A stretch of 59,812 bases of DNA from Hylemonella gracilis ATCC 19624. GTDB lineage: Bacteria; Pseudomonadota; Gammaproteobacteria; Burkholderiales; Burkholderiaceae_C. Both the position numbers and the translations under genes were made by a program. Under the pieces are notes generated by a model that saw only the letters and a program-made list of their open reading frames with translations, was not told the DNA's origin and did not search any database. The DNA lies in contig NZ_AEGR01000065.1 of NCBI RefSeq assembly GCF_000211835.1, positions 1 to 59,812 on the forward strand, written 5' to 3'. Positions 45,947 to 59,812 of the stretch are shown piece by piece; the stretch's first letter is position 1, and each line of letters opens with the position of its first letter.

Positions 45947-47315
45947 CGTGCCCACGGATGGCATTGTCCGTGAGCGCCTCGGATTGAATCGCTGAATGAG
46001 GCCATAAATGCCCCGGAGCGGGTCGCAAGGACGCCTCTTTGTTGTGCGCAAGAAACGCCAGCACCTGTTCTTCCCCCTCCGCTTTGAAAACGGAACAGGT
46101 GCAGTAGAGCATCCGACCGCCCGGGAGCAGGCGCGGCCAGAGGGCCGCCAGCAGCCGCGCCTGCTGGCGGGCCAGGTTGGCGATGTCGCTTTCCCGGCGC
46201 AACCAGCGCACGTCCGGGTGCCGCCGCACGATGCCCGAGGCGGTGCAAGGCGCGTCGAGCAGGATGGCGTCGAAGCGGAGGTCATCCCCCAACCCCGCCG
46301 CGCGCCAAGCGGCGGCTTGGCCCGCGTCGGCCGCGACCACCTGGGCGCGCAAGCCCAGGCGTTGCAGGTTCTCGTCGATGCGCCGGCAGCGTTCGGCGTC
46401 CACGTCCAGCGCGATCACCTCCGCGTCCAGGCCGCGCGCGGCGATCAGCTCCAGCAGATGCGCTGTCTTGCCGCCCGGAGCGGCACACGCGTCCAGCACA
46501 CGGATGGGGCGGCCGGGGGTCCGCGCGGCTGGCAGGTCATCCAGCAACAGGGGGGCCGCCAGTTGGGCTGCTGCGTCTTGCACGGACACGCGACCTTGGG
46601 CAAAGCCGGGAATGCGGTGGACCGGCAGGGGCTGCTCCAGCGTCACGCCTTGCGCGCCATTGCGCCAAGCGGCCAGGCCGGCCACCTGCAGGTCGGCGAG
46701 GTAGGTCTCCACCGGGCCTTGCGCGAGGTTGACGCGCAGGGTCAGCGGGGGTGGGTTGTTGTTGGCGTCCAGCACGGCCTGCCAATGCGCGGGCGCCTCC
46801 TGCCGCAGACGCTCGATCCACCAGCGCGGGTGGTTCCACCGCGCCACGAGGGCGGTGGCCGGGTCTTCGTCGATGTCGGCCAGCAGGTCCACGCGCTCGC
46901 GCAGGAAGCGGCGCAGGCAGGCATTGAGGAAGCCCGCGCTGTTGCTGACGGAGCGCGAGCCATGGCGCTTGGCCGCCTCCACCGCCTGGTTGACCAAGGT
47001 GTGGGCGTCGTAGTCCTGTGCCTGCGTGCTGGCCAGCGCCAGGGCCAAGCACAGCAAGGCGTCCACCGCGGGCACGGGCTTGCGCGGGGCGAGCAGGGCC
47101 CGCAGCGCTTCGGCACGGCCCAGACCGCGCAGCGCGGCGTAAGCCAGGGCCTGCACGCCGGGGCGCAGGCCGGCGGCCACGGCCTCGATCGCGTCACTGG
47201 CGGAACGGCCCGCGCGCACGGCGGCCAGCACCTGGGCCGCCGCCTGCAGCTGCTGCCACAGCTCGGGCGCGCGCGCGGAAGCGGAGGGAACGGGAGGGGA
47301 AACGTCAGCGGTCAT
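45906..47315 (-). CDS. rsmB: 16S rRNA (cytosine-967-C5)-methyltransferase RsmB
   Basis: A 469-residue RNA m5C methyltransferase. The N-terminal NusB-like helical domain covers residues to about 150. The catalytic domain has the SAM motif VLDACAAPGGKTAHLLEL, DAPCTASGIVRRHPDVRW with a conserved Cys and LLPGGRMLYCTCSVF with the catalytic Cys. The ATG at 47315 gives MTADVSPP. It leads the rsmB-DUF4390-ntrY-ntrX run and is separated from rpoC by a terminator. Confidence 0.94.
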   Translation of the reverse strand: MTADVSPPVPSASARAPELWQQLQAAAQVLAAVRAGRSASDAIEAVAAGLRPGVQALAYAALRGLGRAEALRALLAPRKPVPAVDALLCLALALASTQAQDYDAHTLVNQAVEAAKRHGSRSVSNSAGFLNACLRRFLRERVDLLADIDEDPATALVARWNHPRWWIERLRQEAPAHWQAVLDANNNPPPLTLRVNLAQGPVETYLADLQVAGLAAWRNGAQGVTLEQPLPVHRIPGFAQGRVSVQDAAAQLAAPLLLDDLPAARTPGRPIRVLDACAAPGGKTAHLLELIAARGLDAEVIALDVDAERCRRIDENLQRLGLRAQVVAADAGQAAAWRAAGLGDDLRFDAILLDAPCTASGIVRRHPDVRWLRRESDIANLARQQARLLAALWPRLLPGGRMLYCTCSVFKAEGEEQVLAFLAHNKEASLRPAPGHLWPHSAIQSEALTDNAIRGHDGFYYALLSKEGG

Positions 47316-47325
47316 GCGGCACAAA

Positions 47326-47356
47326 GAAAAACGCCCCAAGGCGCGAGCCTTGGGGC
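47326..47356 (-). terminator. Intrinsic terminator of the rpoBC operon
   Basis: On the minus strand GCCCCAAGGC, loop TCGC, then GCCTTGGGGC gives a perfect 10-bp stem, followed by GTTTTTC. It lies 43 bp past the rpoC stop. Confidence 0.92.
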
Positions 47357-47398
47357 ATGGGCAGGGACCACGGCAACGCAGTGGTCACGCAGCGGCGA

Positions 47399-51625
<4,227 letters not shown>

Positions 51626-51678
51626 GATGAACTTCCTTCAATAATTTTGAGATGACTTAACCGTGGAACACCGTGGGA

Positions 51679-51742
51679 CCGGCTTTGCCGGACCACTGGT
51701 GTTGTCCCCCTAGGGGGAAGCCGCGAAGCGGCACAGGGGGGG
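51679..51742. repeat. Palindromic REP-like cluster between rpoB and rpoC
   Basis: Three adjacent palindromes are present: CCGGC-TTT-GCCGG (51679-51691), TCCCCC-TA-GGGGGA (51705-51718) and GCCGC-GAA-GCGGC (51720-51732), then a G7 run. No T-run follows. The layout resembles the insert in ivd. Confidence 0.75.
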
Positions 51743-51745
51743 TCG

Positions 51746-54700
51746 TCAACTCCTTTCGAGCTCGATGTCCAGGCCCAAGGAACGGATTTCCTTGACCAGC
51801 ACGTTGAACGATTCCGGCATGCCGGCCTCGATCGCGTGCTCGCCCTTGACGATGTTCTCGTACACCTTGGTGCGGCCCTGCACGTCGTCGGACTTGACGG
51901 TGAGCATTTCCTGCAGCACGTAGGACGCGCCGTAGGCTTCCAGCGCCCACACTTCCATTTCGCCGAAACGCTGGCCGCCGAACTGTGCCTTGCCGCCCAG
52001 CGGCTGCTGCGTGACCAGCGAGTACGGGCCGGTGGAACGCGCGTGCATCTTGTCGTCGACCAAGTGGTGCAGCTTCAGGTAGTGCATGTAACCCACGGTG
52101 GTCGTGCGCTCGAAGGCGTCGCCGGTGCGGCCGTCGTACAACTGAGCCTGGGTGCGGGTCTCGTTCAGGCCCTTGGCCTTGGCCACGTCGTCCGGGTAGG
52201 CCAGCTTGAGCATGCCGCGGATTTCTTCCTCGGTCGCGCCGTCGAACACGGGCGAGGCGAAGGGCACGCCGCTGGTGAGTTCCTGGGCCATCAGGCGCAG
52301 TTCGTCGTCCTTCAGCTTGGCCAGCTCTTCCTTGCGGCCAGCGCTGTTGTAGACCTGCTCCAGGAAGCCGCGGATCTCGGTCGTGGCGGCCTCGCGCTGC
52401 AGCATGTCGCCAATGCGCTGGCCCAGGCCCTTGCCGGCCCAGCCCAGGTGGACCTCGAGCACCTGACCGATGTTCATGCGCGAAGGCACGCCCAGCGGGT
52501 TGAGCACGATGTCCACGGGCGTGCCGTCGGCCATGTAAGGCATGTCCTCGACCGGGGTGATCTTGGAGACCACCCCCTTGTTGCCGTGACGGCCGGCCAT
52601 CTTGTCGCCAGGCTGAAGGCGGCGCTTGACGGCCAGGTAGACCTTGACCATCTTGAGCACGCCCGCGGGCAGCTCATCACCCTGCGTGAGCTTCTTGCGC
52701 TTCTCTTCGAAGGCGAGGTCGAAGCTGTGGCGGGTCTGCTCCAGGCTGTTCTTGATCGATTCGAGTTGCGACGCCACTTCGTCGTCCGCCGGGCGGATGT
52801 CGAACCAGTGGTGCTTCTCGATGGAGGCCAGATAGGCCTTGTCGATCTTGCTGCCCTTGGCCAGCTTGCTCGGGCCACCGTTGGCGGTCTTGCCGTTGAG
52901 CAGCTTCTCGATGCGGTCGAAGGCGTCGGCCTCGACGATGCGCAGCTGGTCGTTCAGGTCCAGGCGGAAGCGCTTGAGTTCATCGTCGATGATCTGCTGA
53001 GCGCGCTTGTCACGCTGGATGCCTTCGCGGGTGAAGACCTGCACGTCGATGACGGTGCCTTGCGAGCCCTGGTCCACGCGCAGCGAGGTGTCCTTCACGT
53101 CGGAAGCCTTCTCGCCGAAGATGGCGCGCAGCAGCTTCTCTTCCGGGGTCAGCGTGGTCTCGCCCTTGGGCGTGACCTTGCCGACCAGCACATCGCCCGG
53201 CACCACTTCGGCACCGACGTAGATGATGCCGGACTCGTCCAGGCGGTTGAGTTGCTGTTCGCTCAGGTTCGGGATGTCACGGGTGATTTCCTCGGCGCCC
53301 AGCTTGGTGTCGCGCGCCATGACCACCAGCTCCTCGATGTGGATCGAGGTGTAGCGGTCGTCGGCCACCACGCGCTCCGAGATCAGGATCGAGTCCTCGA
53401 AGTTGTAGCCGTTCCAGGGCATGAAGGCGATCAGCATGTTCTGGCCGATGGCGATCTCGCCCAGGTCGGTCGAGGCGCCGTCCGCGATCACGTCACCCTT
53501 GGCCAGCTTGTCGCCCTTCTTGACGATGGGACGCTGGTGGATGTTGGTGTTCTGGTTGGAACGCTGGTACTTGATGAGGTTGTAGATGTCCACGCCCACT
53601 TCACCGGCCACGGCTTCGTTGTCGTTGACGCGGATCACGATGCGAGTGGCATCGACCGAGTCGACCACGCCGCCGCGCGTCGCCGTCACGACGGTGCCGG
53701 AGTCAATGGCGGCCACGCGCTCGATGCCGGTGCCAACCAACGGCTTTTCCGGACGCAGCACGGGCACGGCCTGACGCGACATGTTGGCGCCCATCAGCGC
53801 GCGGTTCGCGTCGTCGTGCTCCAGGAAAGGCACCAGCGAAGCGGCCACGGAGACGATCTGCGCGGGCGAGACGTCCATGTACTGGATGCGGTCAGCGCCG
53901 CAGAGGATGGATTCACCCTTCTCGCGGGCGGACACCAACTCGTCGGTCAGCTTGCCGTCCTTGTCCAGCGTGGCGTTGGCCTGGGCAATGACGTACTTGC
54001 CTTCCTCGATGGCGCTGAGGTAGTCGATCTTGGTCGTGACCTTGCCGTCTTCCACTCGGCGGTACGGCGTCTCGATGAAGCCGTATTCGTTCAGGCGGGC
54101 ATACAGGGCCAGGGAGTTGATCAGACCGATGTTCGGGCCTTCCGGCGTTTCAATCGGGCAGACGCGACCGTAGTGCGTGACGTGCACGTCGCGCACCTCG
54201 AAGCCAGCGCGCTCGCGGGTCAGACCGCCCGGGCCCAGGGCCGAGACGCGACGCTTGTGCGTGATTTCGGCCAGCGGGTTGGTCTGGTCCATGAATTGGG
54301 ACAGCTGGGACGCGCCGAAGAACTCCTTGAGCGCCGCGGAAATCGGCTTGGAGTTGATCAGGTCGTGCGGCATCAGCGGCTCTTGTTCAGCCTGGCCCAG
54401 ACGCTCCTTCACGGCCTTCTCGATGCGCGCCAGACCGGTGCGGTACTGGTTCTCGGCCAGTTCACCGACGCAACGCACGCGGCGGTTGCCCAGGTGGTCG
54501 ATGTCATCGACTTCGCCGCGGCCGTTGCGCAGGTCCACGAGGATCTTGACCACGGCCAAGATGTCCTCGTTGGTCAGCACCATGGGGCCCGCGGGGTCCG
54601 AATTGCCCAGCTTGGCATTGAACTTCATGCGGCCCACGCGCGACAGGTCGTAGGTGTCCGGGTTGTAGAACAGGCGCTGGAACAGCGCTTGCACGGCGTC

Positions 54701-55858
54701 CTCGGTGGGCGGCTCGCCGGGGCGCATCATGCGGTAGATGGCCACGCGGGCGGCGAACTCGTCCGTCGTTTCGTCGATGCGCAGGGTCTGGCTGATGTAG
54801 GCGCCTTGGTCCAGCTCGTTCGTGTAGATGCATTGCAGCTCTTGCACGTTGGCGGAACGCAGCTTCTTCAAGAGGGCCTCGGTCAGCTCTTCGTTGGCCT
54901 TGGCGATGATTTCACCCGTGTCCGGATCGACGATGTTGCGCGCGACCACGCGACCGATCAGGAAGTCTTCCGGCACGCTGATGTGCGTGGTGCCGGACTG
55001 CTCCAGCTCACGCGTGTGGCGCGCGGTGATGCGCTTGTCCTTGGCGACGATCACCTTGCCCGACTTGTCGGTGATGTCGAAACGCGCCACTTCGCCGCGC
55101 AGGCGTTCAGACACGAACTCCATCTGCGCGCCACTGTCTTGCAGGCGGAAGTTGTCGTTGACGAAGAAGTTGGCGAGGATGGTTTCCGGATTCAGGCCGA
55201 TGGCCTTGAGCAGGATCGTGACGGGCATCTTGCGGCGACGGTCCACGCGGAAATAGAGGATGTCCTTGGGATCGAATTCGAAGTCGAGCCAGGAGCCGCG
55301 GTAGGGAATGATGCGGGCCGAGAACAGCAGCTTGCCCGAGCTGTGCGTCTTGCCCTTGTCATGCTCGAAGAACACGCCCGGCGAGCGGTGCAGCTGCGAG
55401 ACGATCACGCGCTCCGTGCCGTTGATGATGAAGGAGCCCTTGTCGGTCATGAGGGGCACTTCGCCCATGTAGACCTCTTGCTCCTTGACTTCCTTGACCA
55501 CCTTGTTTTGCGGCGTCGAGGACTCGCGGTCATAGATGATGAGCTGCACGCGCGCGCGCACGGCCGAGGCGAACGTCAGGCCACGGGTCTGGCATTCACG
55601 CACGTCGAAGGCGGGTTTGGCCAGGTTGTATTCGAGGAACTTCATCTCGACAAACCCGTTGTGCGAGACGATGGGGAACGCCGATTCAAAGGCGGCTTGC
55701 AAGCCCTCGGGCCTGCGCTTGGTGGAGGACAAGTCCGCCTGCAGGAAGCTTGTGTAGGCGTCCTTTTGCATCTGCAGGAGGTAAGGAATTTCCAGCACGC
55801 TATCGCGGCTGCCGAAGCTCTTGCGGATGCGCTTGCGTTCGGTAAAGGTGTAGGCCAT
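51746..55858 (-). CDS. rpoB: DNA-directed RNA polymerase subunit beta
   Basis: A 1370-residue beta subunit. The N-terminus is [18 protein letters not shown]. The rifampicin-binding region reads [20 protein letters not shown] then [10 protein letters not shown], with the usual Gln, Asp, His and Ser at the main resistance positions, so it looks rifampicin-sensitive. The [20 protein letters not shown]-type loop and [15 protein letters not shown] are present, and it ends [10 protein letters not shown]. It follows rplL after a 274-bp gap with hairpins. Confidence 0.98.
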   Translation of the reverse strand: MAYTFTERKRIRKSFGSRDSVLEIPYLLQMQKDAYTSFLQADLSSTKRRPEGLQAAFESAFPIVSHNGFVEMKFLEYNLAKPAFDVRECQTRGLTFASAVRARVQLIIYDRESSTPQNKVVKEVKEQEVYMGEVPLMTDKGSFIINGTERVIVSQLHRSPGVFFEHDKGKTHSSGKLLFSARIIPYRGSWLDFEFDPKDILYFRVDRRRKMPVTILLKAIGLNPETILANFFVNDNFRLQDSGAQMEFVSERLRGEVARFDITDKSGKVIVAKDKRITARHTRELEQSGTTHISVPEDFLIGRVVARNIVDPDTGEIIAKANEELTEALLKKLRSANVQELQCIYTNELDQGAYISQTLRIDETTDEFAARVAIYRMMRPGEPPTEDAVQALFQRLFYNPDTYDLSRVGRMKFNAKLGNSDPAGPMVLTNEDILAVVKILVDLRNGRGEVDDIDHLGNRRVRCVGELAENQYRTGLARIEKAVKERLGQAEQEPLMPHDLINSKPISAALKEFFGASQLSQFMDQTNPLAEITHKRRVSALGPGGLTRERAGFEVRDVHVTHYGRVCPIETPEGPNIGLINSLALYARLNEYGFIETPYRRVEDGKVTTKIDYLSAIEEGKYVIAQANATLDKDGKLTDELVSAREKGESILCGADRIQYMDVSPAQIVSVAASLVPFLEHDDANRALMGANMSRQAVPVLRPEKPLVGTGIERVAAIDSGTVVTATRGGVVDSVDATRIVIRVNDNEAVAGEVGVDIYNLIKYQRSNQNTNIHQRPIVKKGDKLAKGDVIADGASTDLGEIAIGQNMLIAFMPWNGYNFEDSILISERVVADDRYTSIHIEELVVMARDTKLGAEEITRDIPNLSEQQLNRLDESGIIYVGAEVVPGDVLVGKVTPKGETTLTPEEKLLRAIFGEKASDVKDTSLRVDQGSQGTVIDVQVFTREGIQRDKRAQQIIDDELKRFRLDLNDQLRIVEADAFDRIEKLLNGKTANGGPSKLAKGSKIDKAYLASIEKHHWFDIRPADDEVASQLESIKNSLEQTRHSFDLAFEEKRKKLTQGDELPAGVLKMVKVYLAVKRRLQPGDKMAGRHGNKGVVSKITPVEDMPYMADGTPVDIVLNPLGVPSRMNIGQVLEVHLGWAGKGLGQRIGDMLQREAATTEIRGFLEQVYNSAGRKEELAKLKDDELRLMAQELTSGVPFASPVFDGATEEEIRGMLKLAYPDDVAKAKGLNETRTQAQLYDGRTGDAFERTTTVGYMHYLKLHHLVDDKMHARSTGPYSLVTQQPLGGKAQFGGQRFGEMEVWALEAYGASYVLQEMLTVKSDDVQGRTKVYENIVKGEHAIEAGMPESFNVLVKEIRSLGLDIELERS

Positions 55859-56023
55859 GAGATCTCCGGGCTATGAGGCTCTAGGCGACTGGCGCGTCGG
55901 ACGCGCGCGCGCGCACGTCAGCAGGCTTGGTGGTTGGCCGCTACCAACCTCTGGCGGACGGCCGCGCATTGCACACGGCCCGAACCAAGGCGTCTTCTGC
56001 AGTCGGGGTCAGAAGACACTCGG

Positions 56024-56049
56024 AAAGAGCGCCATTGTGGCGCTTTTTC
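56024..56049. terminator. Second hairpin in the rplL-rpoB gap
   Basis: AGCGCC (56028-56033), loop ATTGT, GGCGCT (56039-56044), extended by A/T pairs with one wobble. It has a T5 on the plus strand but only a short T-run (CTCTTTCC) on the minus strand where rpoB is read, so it is at most a partial terminator or attenuator. Confidence 0.5.
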
Positions 56050-56083
56050 CGGGTGTGCTCTGGAGGCTCTCCTCTAAGCACCA

Positions 56084-56118
56084 AAGGCTGGAGTGCCTTT
56101 GCAGGTCACTCCAGCCTT
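56084..56118 (-). terminator. rplL-rpoB intergenic attenuator/processing hairpin
   Basis: AAGGCTGGAGTG and its exact complement CACTCCAGCCTT form a 12-bp stem with an 11-nt loop, 14 bp past the rplL stop. In minus-strand sense it is followed by only TGG, so read-through would be expected. This matches the partial attenuator and processing site found there in E. coli, which makes L7/L12 more abundant than polymerase. Confidence 0.7.
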
Positions 56119-56132
56119 CGAGCAAGGTCGAA

Positions 56133-56510
56133 TTACTTGAGTTCGGCCTTGGCGCCGGCTTCTTCCAGCTTCTTCTTGGCGGCTTCGGCGTCAGCCTTGG
56201 GCAGGGCTTCCTTGACGGTCTTGGGAGCGCCGTCCACCAGGTCCTTGGCTTCCTTCAGGCCCAGGCCGGTGATTTCGCGCACGGCCTTGATGACGGAGAC
56301 CTTGTTGGCGCCAGCGTCGGTCAGCACGACGTTGAAGTCGGTCTTCTCTTCAGCAGCAGCGGCACCACCACCGCCACCACCGGCGGCCGGGGCGGCCATG
56401 GCGGCGGCGCTCACGCCAAACTTCTCTTCGATGGCCTTGACCAGGTCATTGAGTTCCATGACCGTCATGCTGTCCAGCGCGGTCAGAAATGCGTCTTTAT
56501 CGAATGCCAT
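56133..56510 (-). CDS. rplL: 50S ribosomal protein L7/L12
   Basis: A 125-residue stalk protein. The N-terminal dimerisation helices ([20 protein letters not shown]), an Ala/Gly-rich flexible hinge ([15 protein letters not shown]) and the C-terminal factor-binding domain ([20 protein letters not shown]) appear in the standard order. ATG 56510 gives MAFDKDAF. It is 48 bp after rplJ and ahead of an attenuator. Confidence 0.98.
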   Translation of the reverse strand: MAFDKDAFLTALDSMTVMELNDLVKAIEEKFGVSAAAMAAPAAGGGGGGAAAAEEKTDFNVVLTDAGANKVSVIKAVREITGLGLKEAKDLVDGAPKTVKEALPKADAEAAKKKLEEAGAKAELK

Positions 56511-56558
56511 TTTTGATTCCTTCAAATTCCACTAAGTTGGTTGACTGGTCGCGCCCAT

Positions 56559-57059
56559 TCAGGCGGCGGCCGTTTCGCCTTTTTTCGCCGCCAAAGCACC
56601 CAGCACCACGGCGGTGCGGGAGATCGGCGACTTGAGCAAGCCGCACAGCTGAGCCAGCAGCACTTCCTTGGAGGGAATGCTTGCGAGCTGCTTCACGCCA
56701 TTGACGTCCAGGGCCTTGCCACCGTATGCGCCGCCGCGAATCACCAGCTTGTCGTTGGTTTTCGCGAAGTCGGCCACCACGCGGGCAGCGGCCACGGCAT
56801 CGGCGGAGAAGCCATAGATCAGCGGGCCGGTCATCTGGTCGCTCACGACTTCGAACGCACTGCCAGCCACGGCACGGCGGGCCAGGGTGTTCTTCAGAAC
56901 ACTCAGACTCACACCCTGCTTGCGGGCTTCAGAGCGCAGCTTGGTCATGGCCGCGACCGTGACGCCGCGGTATTCCGCCATCACGAGCGTTTGAGCTTGA
57001 GCGGCGAGGCCGGTCACTTCGGAAATGACCGCTTCTTTCTCACTGCGATTCAGACTCAA
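56559..57059 (-). CDS. rplJ: 50S ribosomal protein L10
   Basis: A 166-residue protein that anchors L7/L12 to the ribosome. It starts [18 protein letters not shown], has [20 protein letters not shown] and [14 protein letters not shown], and ends with the L7/L12-binding helix ([20 protein letters not shown]). The 278-bp leader before it probably carries the L10 autoregulatory site. Confidence 0.98.
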   Translation of the reverse strand: MSLNRSEKEAVISEVTGLAAQAQTLVMAEYRGVTVAAMTKLRSEARKQGVSLSVLKNTLARRAVAGSAFEVVSDQMTGPLIYGFSADAVAAARVVADFAKTNDKLVIRGGAYGGKALDVNGVKQLASIPSKEVLLAQLCGLLKSPISRTAVVLGALAAKKGETAAA

Positions 57060-57337
57060 GGTCTAACTCCTTCAAAATGCATCGGCTTGCATGACGCCCG
57101 CCGATGCGCCTCTCTTGCAGCGACCAACTGTTTCGGAACTGGCATCCAATGCCTTATCCATCTGCAGCGGGATCGCCATCTGCGCTGGAAATTAAGCGTT
57201 CCCTCCGACGAGGCACCACGCACCAGCGGTCTCGGATGACCCGGAAAACTTCGCAAGCTGAGTTGCGCCGCCTTCCGGCCCACCACATCGAGCCACCCTC
57301 GCGGGCGACTCAAATCCTCTTCACTGACGCCGTGGCC
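57060..57337 (-). other. rplJ leader region (rplA-rplJ gap)
   Basis: 278 bp with no gene. In other bacteria the RNA here binds L10 or the L10-L7/L12 complex to repress translation. No specific L10 motif could be identified by eye, so the role is by position only. Confidence 0.45.
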
Positions 57338-58033
57338 TCAGGCCGCGATCGTCTGCGTATCCACGCGCACGCCCACACCCATCGTGGACGACACCGCGAC
57401 CTTGCGCAGGTAGATGCCCTTGCTGGTGGCCGGCTTGGCCTTGTTCAGGGCGTCGATCAGCGCGGCCAGGTTGCCTTGCAGCTTGGCGGCGTCGAAGGAG
57501 CGGCGACCAATGGTGCCGTGCACGATGCCGGCCTTGTCGGCGCGGAACTGCACTTGACCTGCCTTGGCGTTCTTCACGGCCGTGGCCACGTCGGGCGTCA
57601 CGGTGCCGACCTTGGGGTTGGGCATCAGGCCACGGGGACCGAGCACTTGACCCAGGGTACCGACCACGCGCATCGCGTCGGGCGCGGCGATGACCACGTC
57701 GAAGGGCATGTCGCCAGCCTTCACGCGGGCAGCCAGATCGTCCATACCGACCACGTCGGCGCCGGCGGCCTTGGCCTCCTCAGCCTTGGCGCCTTGGGCG
57801 AACACGGCCACGCGCTTGGTCTTGCCAGTGCCGTGCGGCAGCACAACGGCGCCACGAACCACTTGATCAGACTTCTTCGCGTCGATGCCGAGCTGCACGG
57901 CCACGTCGATGCTCTCATCGAACTTGGCGGTGGCGAACTGCTGAACCAGCTTGAGGGCATCGCCCAGCGGGTACAGCTTGGTGCTGTCAACCTTGCCCTG
58001 CAGGGTCTTGGCTTTTTTGGTGAGCTTGGTCAT
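57338..58033 (-). CDS. rplA: 50S ribosomal protein L1
   Basis: A 231-residue protein with [20 protein letters not shown], the family signature region [20 protein letters not shown], and [19 protein letters not shown]1 represses the rplK-rplA mRNA in many bacteria. The ATG at 58033 starts one base after the rplK stop, so translation is coupled; an ATG at 58051 would overlap rplK and is not expected. Confidence 0.98.
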   Translation of the reverse strand: MTKLTKKAKTLQGKVDSTKLYPLGDALKLVQQFATAKFDESIDVAVQLGIDAKKSDQVVRGAVVLPHGTGKTKRVAVFAQGAKAEEAKAAGADVVGMDDLAARVKAGDMPFDVVIAAPDAMRVVGTLGQVLGPRGLMPNPKVGTVTPDVATAVKNAKAGQVQFRADKAGIVHGTIGRRSFDAAKLQGNLAALIDALNKAKPATSKGIYLRKVAVSSTMGVGVRVDTQTIAA

Positions 58034-58034
58034 G

Positions 58035-58466
58035 TCACACGCCCTCCACATTCACGCCCATGGATCGGGCGGAGCCAGCGATCGTGCGCACTGCGGCGTC
58101 CAGATCGGCGGCGGTCATGTCCTTCATCTTGGTCTTGGCGATCTCCTCGAGCTGAGCGCGGGTGATCTTGCCAACCTTGTCCAAGTGCGGCTTGGAAGAG
58201 CCCTTGTCCAGCTTGATGGCCTTCTTGATCATGACGGTCGCCGGGGGCGTCTTGATGATGAAGGTGAAGCTCTTGTCCGCGAACGCGGTGATCACCACCG
58301 GCAGCGGCAGACCGGGCTCGACGCCCTGGGTCTGGGCGTTGAACGCCTTGCAGAACTCCATGATGTTCAAACCGCGTTGGCCCAGCGCGGGGCCAATCGG
58401 CGGCGAGGGATTGGCCTTACCAGCCGGCACTTGCAGCTTGATAAAACCGACGATTTTCTTCGCCAT
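58035..58466 (-). CDS. rplK: 50S ribosomal protein L11
   Basis: A 143-residue protein. It has [40 protein letters not shown] and a C-terminal rRNA-binding domain ending [15 protein letters not shown]. All of these are near-invariant in the family. It lies 123 bp after nusG. Confidence 0.98.
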   Translation of the reverse strand: MAKKIVGFIKLQVPAGKANPSPPIGPALGQRGLNIMEFCKAFNAQTQGVEPGLPLPVVITAFADKSFTFIIKTPPATVMIKKAIKLDKGSSKPHLDKVGKITRAQLEEIAKTKMKDMTAADLDAAVRTIAGSARSMGVNVEGV

Positions 58467-58589
58467 GCTTTACTCCTTGCGGGTGAAAACGCTTCGGCTA
58501 CGCGCCGAGGCTCCCCGGGGTTGACGACTCATCGAGACCACATCCGCGCCGAGTCGGGAAGCGCGAACTGAAAATTGAACGGTGGCGGA

Positions 58590-59180
58590 TCAGGTCTTTT
58601 CGACCTGTCCAAACTCCAGCTCGACCGGGGTCGAGCGACCGAAGATCGTGACCGCCACGCGGACCTTGCTCTTCTCGTAGTTGACTTCCTCGACCGCGCC
58701 GTTGAAGTCGGTGAACGGACCTTCCTTGACGCGCACCAGCTCACCCACGGTGAACTCCACCTTGTGACGCGGCTTGTCGGAACCTTCCTGCATCTGGTTG
58801 ACGATCTTCATGACCTCCTCTTCGGAGATCGGCGTCGGCCGGTTGTTCTTGCCGCCGCCCACGAAACCCGTCACCTTGCTGGTGTGCTTGACCAGGTGCC
58901 AGCTCTCGTCGTCCATCACCATCTCGACCAGCACATACCCCGGGAAGAACTTGCGTTCCGTGGTGCGCTTCTGGCCGTTCTTGACCTCCACCACCTCTTC
59001 CATGGGCACCAGGATGCGACCGAACTTGCCCTGCAAGCCCGCGCGGTTGATGCGCTCGAGGATGTTGCGCTCGACCGCCTTCTCCATGCCCGAATAGGCA
59101 TGAACCACGTACCAGCGCAGGTCGGGGTTCTTGGCCTGGGCCGGCAGAGTGGAAGAGGTATCGATTGCGTCCGCCATCAT
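58590..59180 (-). CDS. nusG: Transcription termination/antitermination factor NusG
   Basis: A 196-residue protein with the NGN domain ([56 protein letters not shown]) and a KOW domain ([20 protein letters not shown]). Three tandem candidate starts (GTG 59183, ATG 59180, ATG 59177) follow GGAGG; 59180 has the best spacing and overlaps the secE stop by one base. Confidence 0.97.
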   Translation of the reverse strand: MMADAIDTSSTLPAQAKNPDLRWYVVHAYSGMEKAVERNILERINRAGLQGKFGRILVPMEEVVEVKNGQKRTTERKFFPGYVLVEMVMDDESWHLVKHTSKVTGFVGGGKNNRPTPISEEEVMKIVNQMQEGSDKPRHKVEFTVGELVRVKEGPFTDFNGAVEEVNYEKSKVRVAVTIFGRSTPVELEFGQVEKT

Positions 59181-59563
59181 CACTTCCTCCAGCCCAGCAA
59201 AAGATCAAAAATCACCCACTCCAGGGTTTTGTCGGTCAGCCACAGAAACAGCGCCATCACCACGGCAAAACCAAAGACGTACAAAGTCATCTGGATGGAC
59301 TCGCGGCGGGTGGGCCAGACCACCTTACCCACTTCACGCCAGGCATCACGACCAAAGCCCCAGAGGTCACGACCCGGCTGGGCCGTGAAGAAAATGGCAA
59401 TCGCCAGGGCCAGCGCCAGCAGCAAAGAACCCCAGCGCAGCAAGCCGCCGTGGGCGCTCAGACTGTAAAAAGCCACGAAGCCCGCCAGCAGCAGGATGAC
59501 CGCCGCCGCCAGCTTGAGCTTGTCCAACCCGCTACCGACCGTTTCGACTTGTGACGTTGCCAT
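59180..59563 (-). CDS. secE: Preprotein translocase subunit SecE
   Basis: A 127-residue membrane protein with three hydrophobic helices (residues about 16-36, 41-60 and 95-117). The conserved cytoplasmic [16 protein letters not shown] segment that contacts SecY precedes the last helix. This three-helix form is usual in proteobacteria. It stops within the nusG start. Confidence 0.96.
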   Translation of the reverse strand: MATSQVETVGSGLDKLKLAAAVILLLAGFVAFYSLSAHGGLLRWGSLLLALALAIAIFFTAQPGRDLWGFGRDAWREVGKVVWPTRRESIQMTLYVFGFAVVMALFLWLTDKTLEWVIFDLLLGWRK

Positions 59564-59611
59564 ATTTCTGAACCGATTCCCTACAACCCGCCAGCGCCCC
59601 TGGAGACGCTG

Positions 59612-59638
59612 AAGCCCGCCAGGTTGTGGCGGGCTTTT
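59612..59638. terminator. Hairpin between tRNA-Trp and secE
   Basis: AAGCCCGCCA, a 5-nt loop and TGGCGGGCTT form a 10-bp stem. The T-run (CTTTT) is on the plus-strand side. On the minus strand, where tuf and tRNA-Trp are read, only CTTC follows, so it may act as a weak terminator or a 3' trimming signal. Confidence 0.65.
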
Positions 59639-59672
59639 CGAACAAACCCAACCGATCTCGCGATCTGTCAGG

Positions 59673-59748
59673 TGGCAGGGGCAGTAGGAATCGAACCTAC
59701 AACCTTCGGTTTTGGAGACCGACGCTCTGCCAATTGAGCTATACCCCT
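59673..59748 (-). tRNA. tRNA-Trp (CCA)
   Basis: A 76-nt cloverleaf on the minus strand: AGGGGTA acceptor, GCTCAATTGGCAGAGC D-arm, anticodon CCA in CTCCAAA, TTCGATT T-loop, TGCCCCT and encoded 3' CCA. The tuf-trnW-secE-nusG order is conserved in betaproteobacteria. Confidence 0.97.
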
Positions 59749-59759
59749 ACGCGACTCTC

Positions 59760-59812
59760 TTACTCGATGATCTTCGCCACGACGCCGGCGCCGACGGTCT
59801 TGCCGCCTTCGC
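59760..59812 (-). CDS. tuf: Elongation factor Tu, C-terminal end (partial)
   Basis: The last 16 codons and stop are in the window and read EGGKTVGAGVVAKIIE, the conserved EF-Tu C-terminus. The gene continues past the window edge. Confidence 0.95.
   Translation of the reverse strand, partial: EGGKTVGAGVVAKIIE

Noticed and set aside
54300-54500. Rifampicin-resistance changes in rpoB
   Set aside because: The main resistance positions carry the usual Gln, Asp, His and Ser; the one difference from E. coli seen nearby (Thr in MDQTNPL) is not a known resistance change.
51836-55876. A 1346-codon open frame opposite rpoB
   Set aside because: Same reason: it is a mirror of rpoB codon bias with no recognisable domain.

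Overview
The window is high-GC DNA that reads as a chromosome segment of a betaproteobacterium, most likely Burkholderiales and probably Comamonadaceae. Three things support this: the tuf-trnW-secE-nusG-rplKAJL-rpoBC order, a complete leucine/isovalerate (liu) catabolic operon, and palindromic intergenic elements resembling those I associate with Comamonadaceae. No phage, IS element or CRISPR array was seen.

Layout. 1-5.2 kb: an 8-bp tandem repeat at the edge, a YbaK-type deacylase, a DUF1289 zinc-knuckle protein, a GhrA-like reductase and a PAS/GGDEF/EAL protein. 5.2-7.4 kb: a HAD phosphatase and a class III aminotransferase. 7.4-9.8 kb: a compact vsr-methyltransferase-restriction endonuclease island of Eco29kI type, probably acquired. 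9.8-14.6 kb: a MocR-type regulator divergent from a polar amino-acid ABC transporter. 14.7-17.7 kb: a TSUP permease, an SDR oxidoreductase and a thiolase.

18.0-26.7 kb is the most interesting part. One long operon encodes a nitrilase-superfamily hydrolase, a periplasmic binding protein, a possible 16-residue micropeptide, LivH-, LivM/LivG-fusion- and LivF-type transporter parts, an asparaginase, and an AmiC-like sensor with an AmiR-like ANTAR antiterminator. In front of it lie a good sigma70 promoter, two small hairpins with 6-nt loops, and a strong intrinsic terminator 16 bp before the first start codon. The simplest reading is a self-contained amide/nitrile circuit: transporter imports substrate, AmiC senses it, AmiR is released, the leader is read through, and the hydrolases free ammonia.

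26.7-35.1 kb: the liu operon (ivd, mccB, methylglutaconyl-CoA hydratase, mccA, HMG-CoA lyase) opposite a divergent AraC-type regulator; ivd carries an in-frame insert that looks like a palindromic repeat. 35.1-41.5 kb: thiC with a TPP riboswitch, beta-carbonic anhydrase, an MBL-fold hydrolase, a hipBA toxin-antitoxin pair with a paired operator, and an unknown protein. 41.8-47.3 kb: tRNA-Phe, an NtrY/NtrX-like two-component system, a DUF4390 protein and rsmB. 47.4-59.8 kb: rpoC, rpoB, rplL, rplJ, rplA, rplK, nusG, secE, tRNA-Trp and the 3' end of tuf, all on the minus strand.
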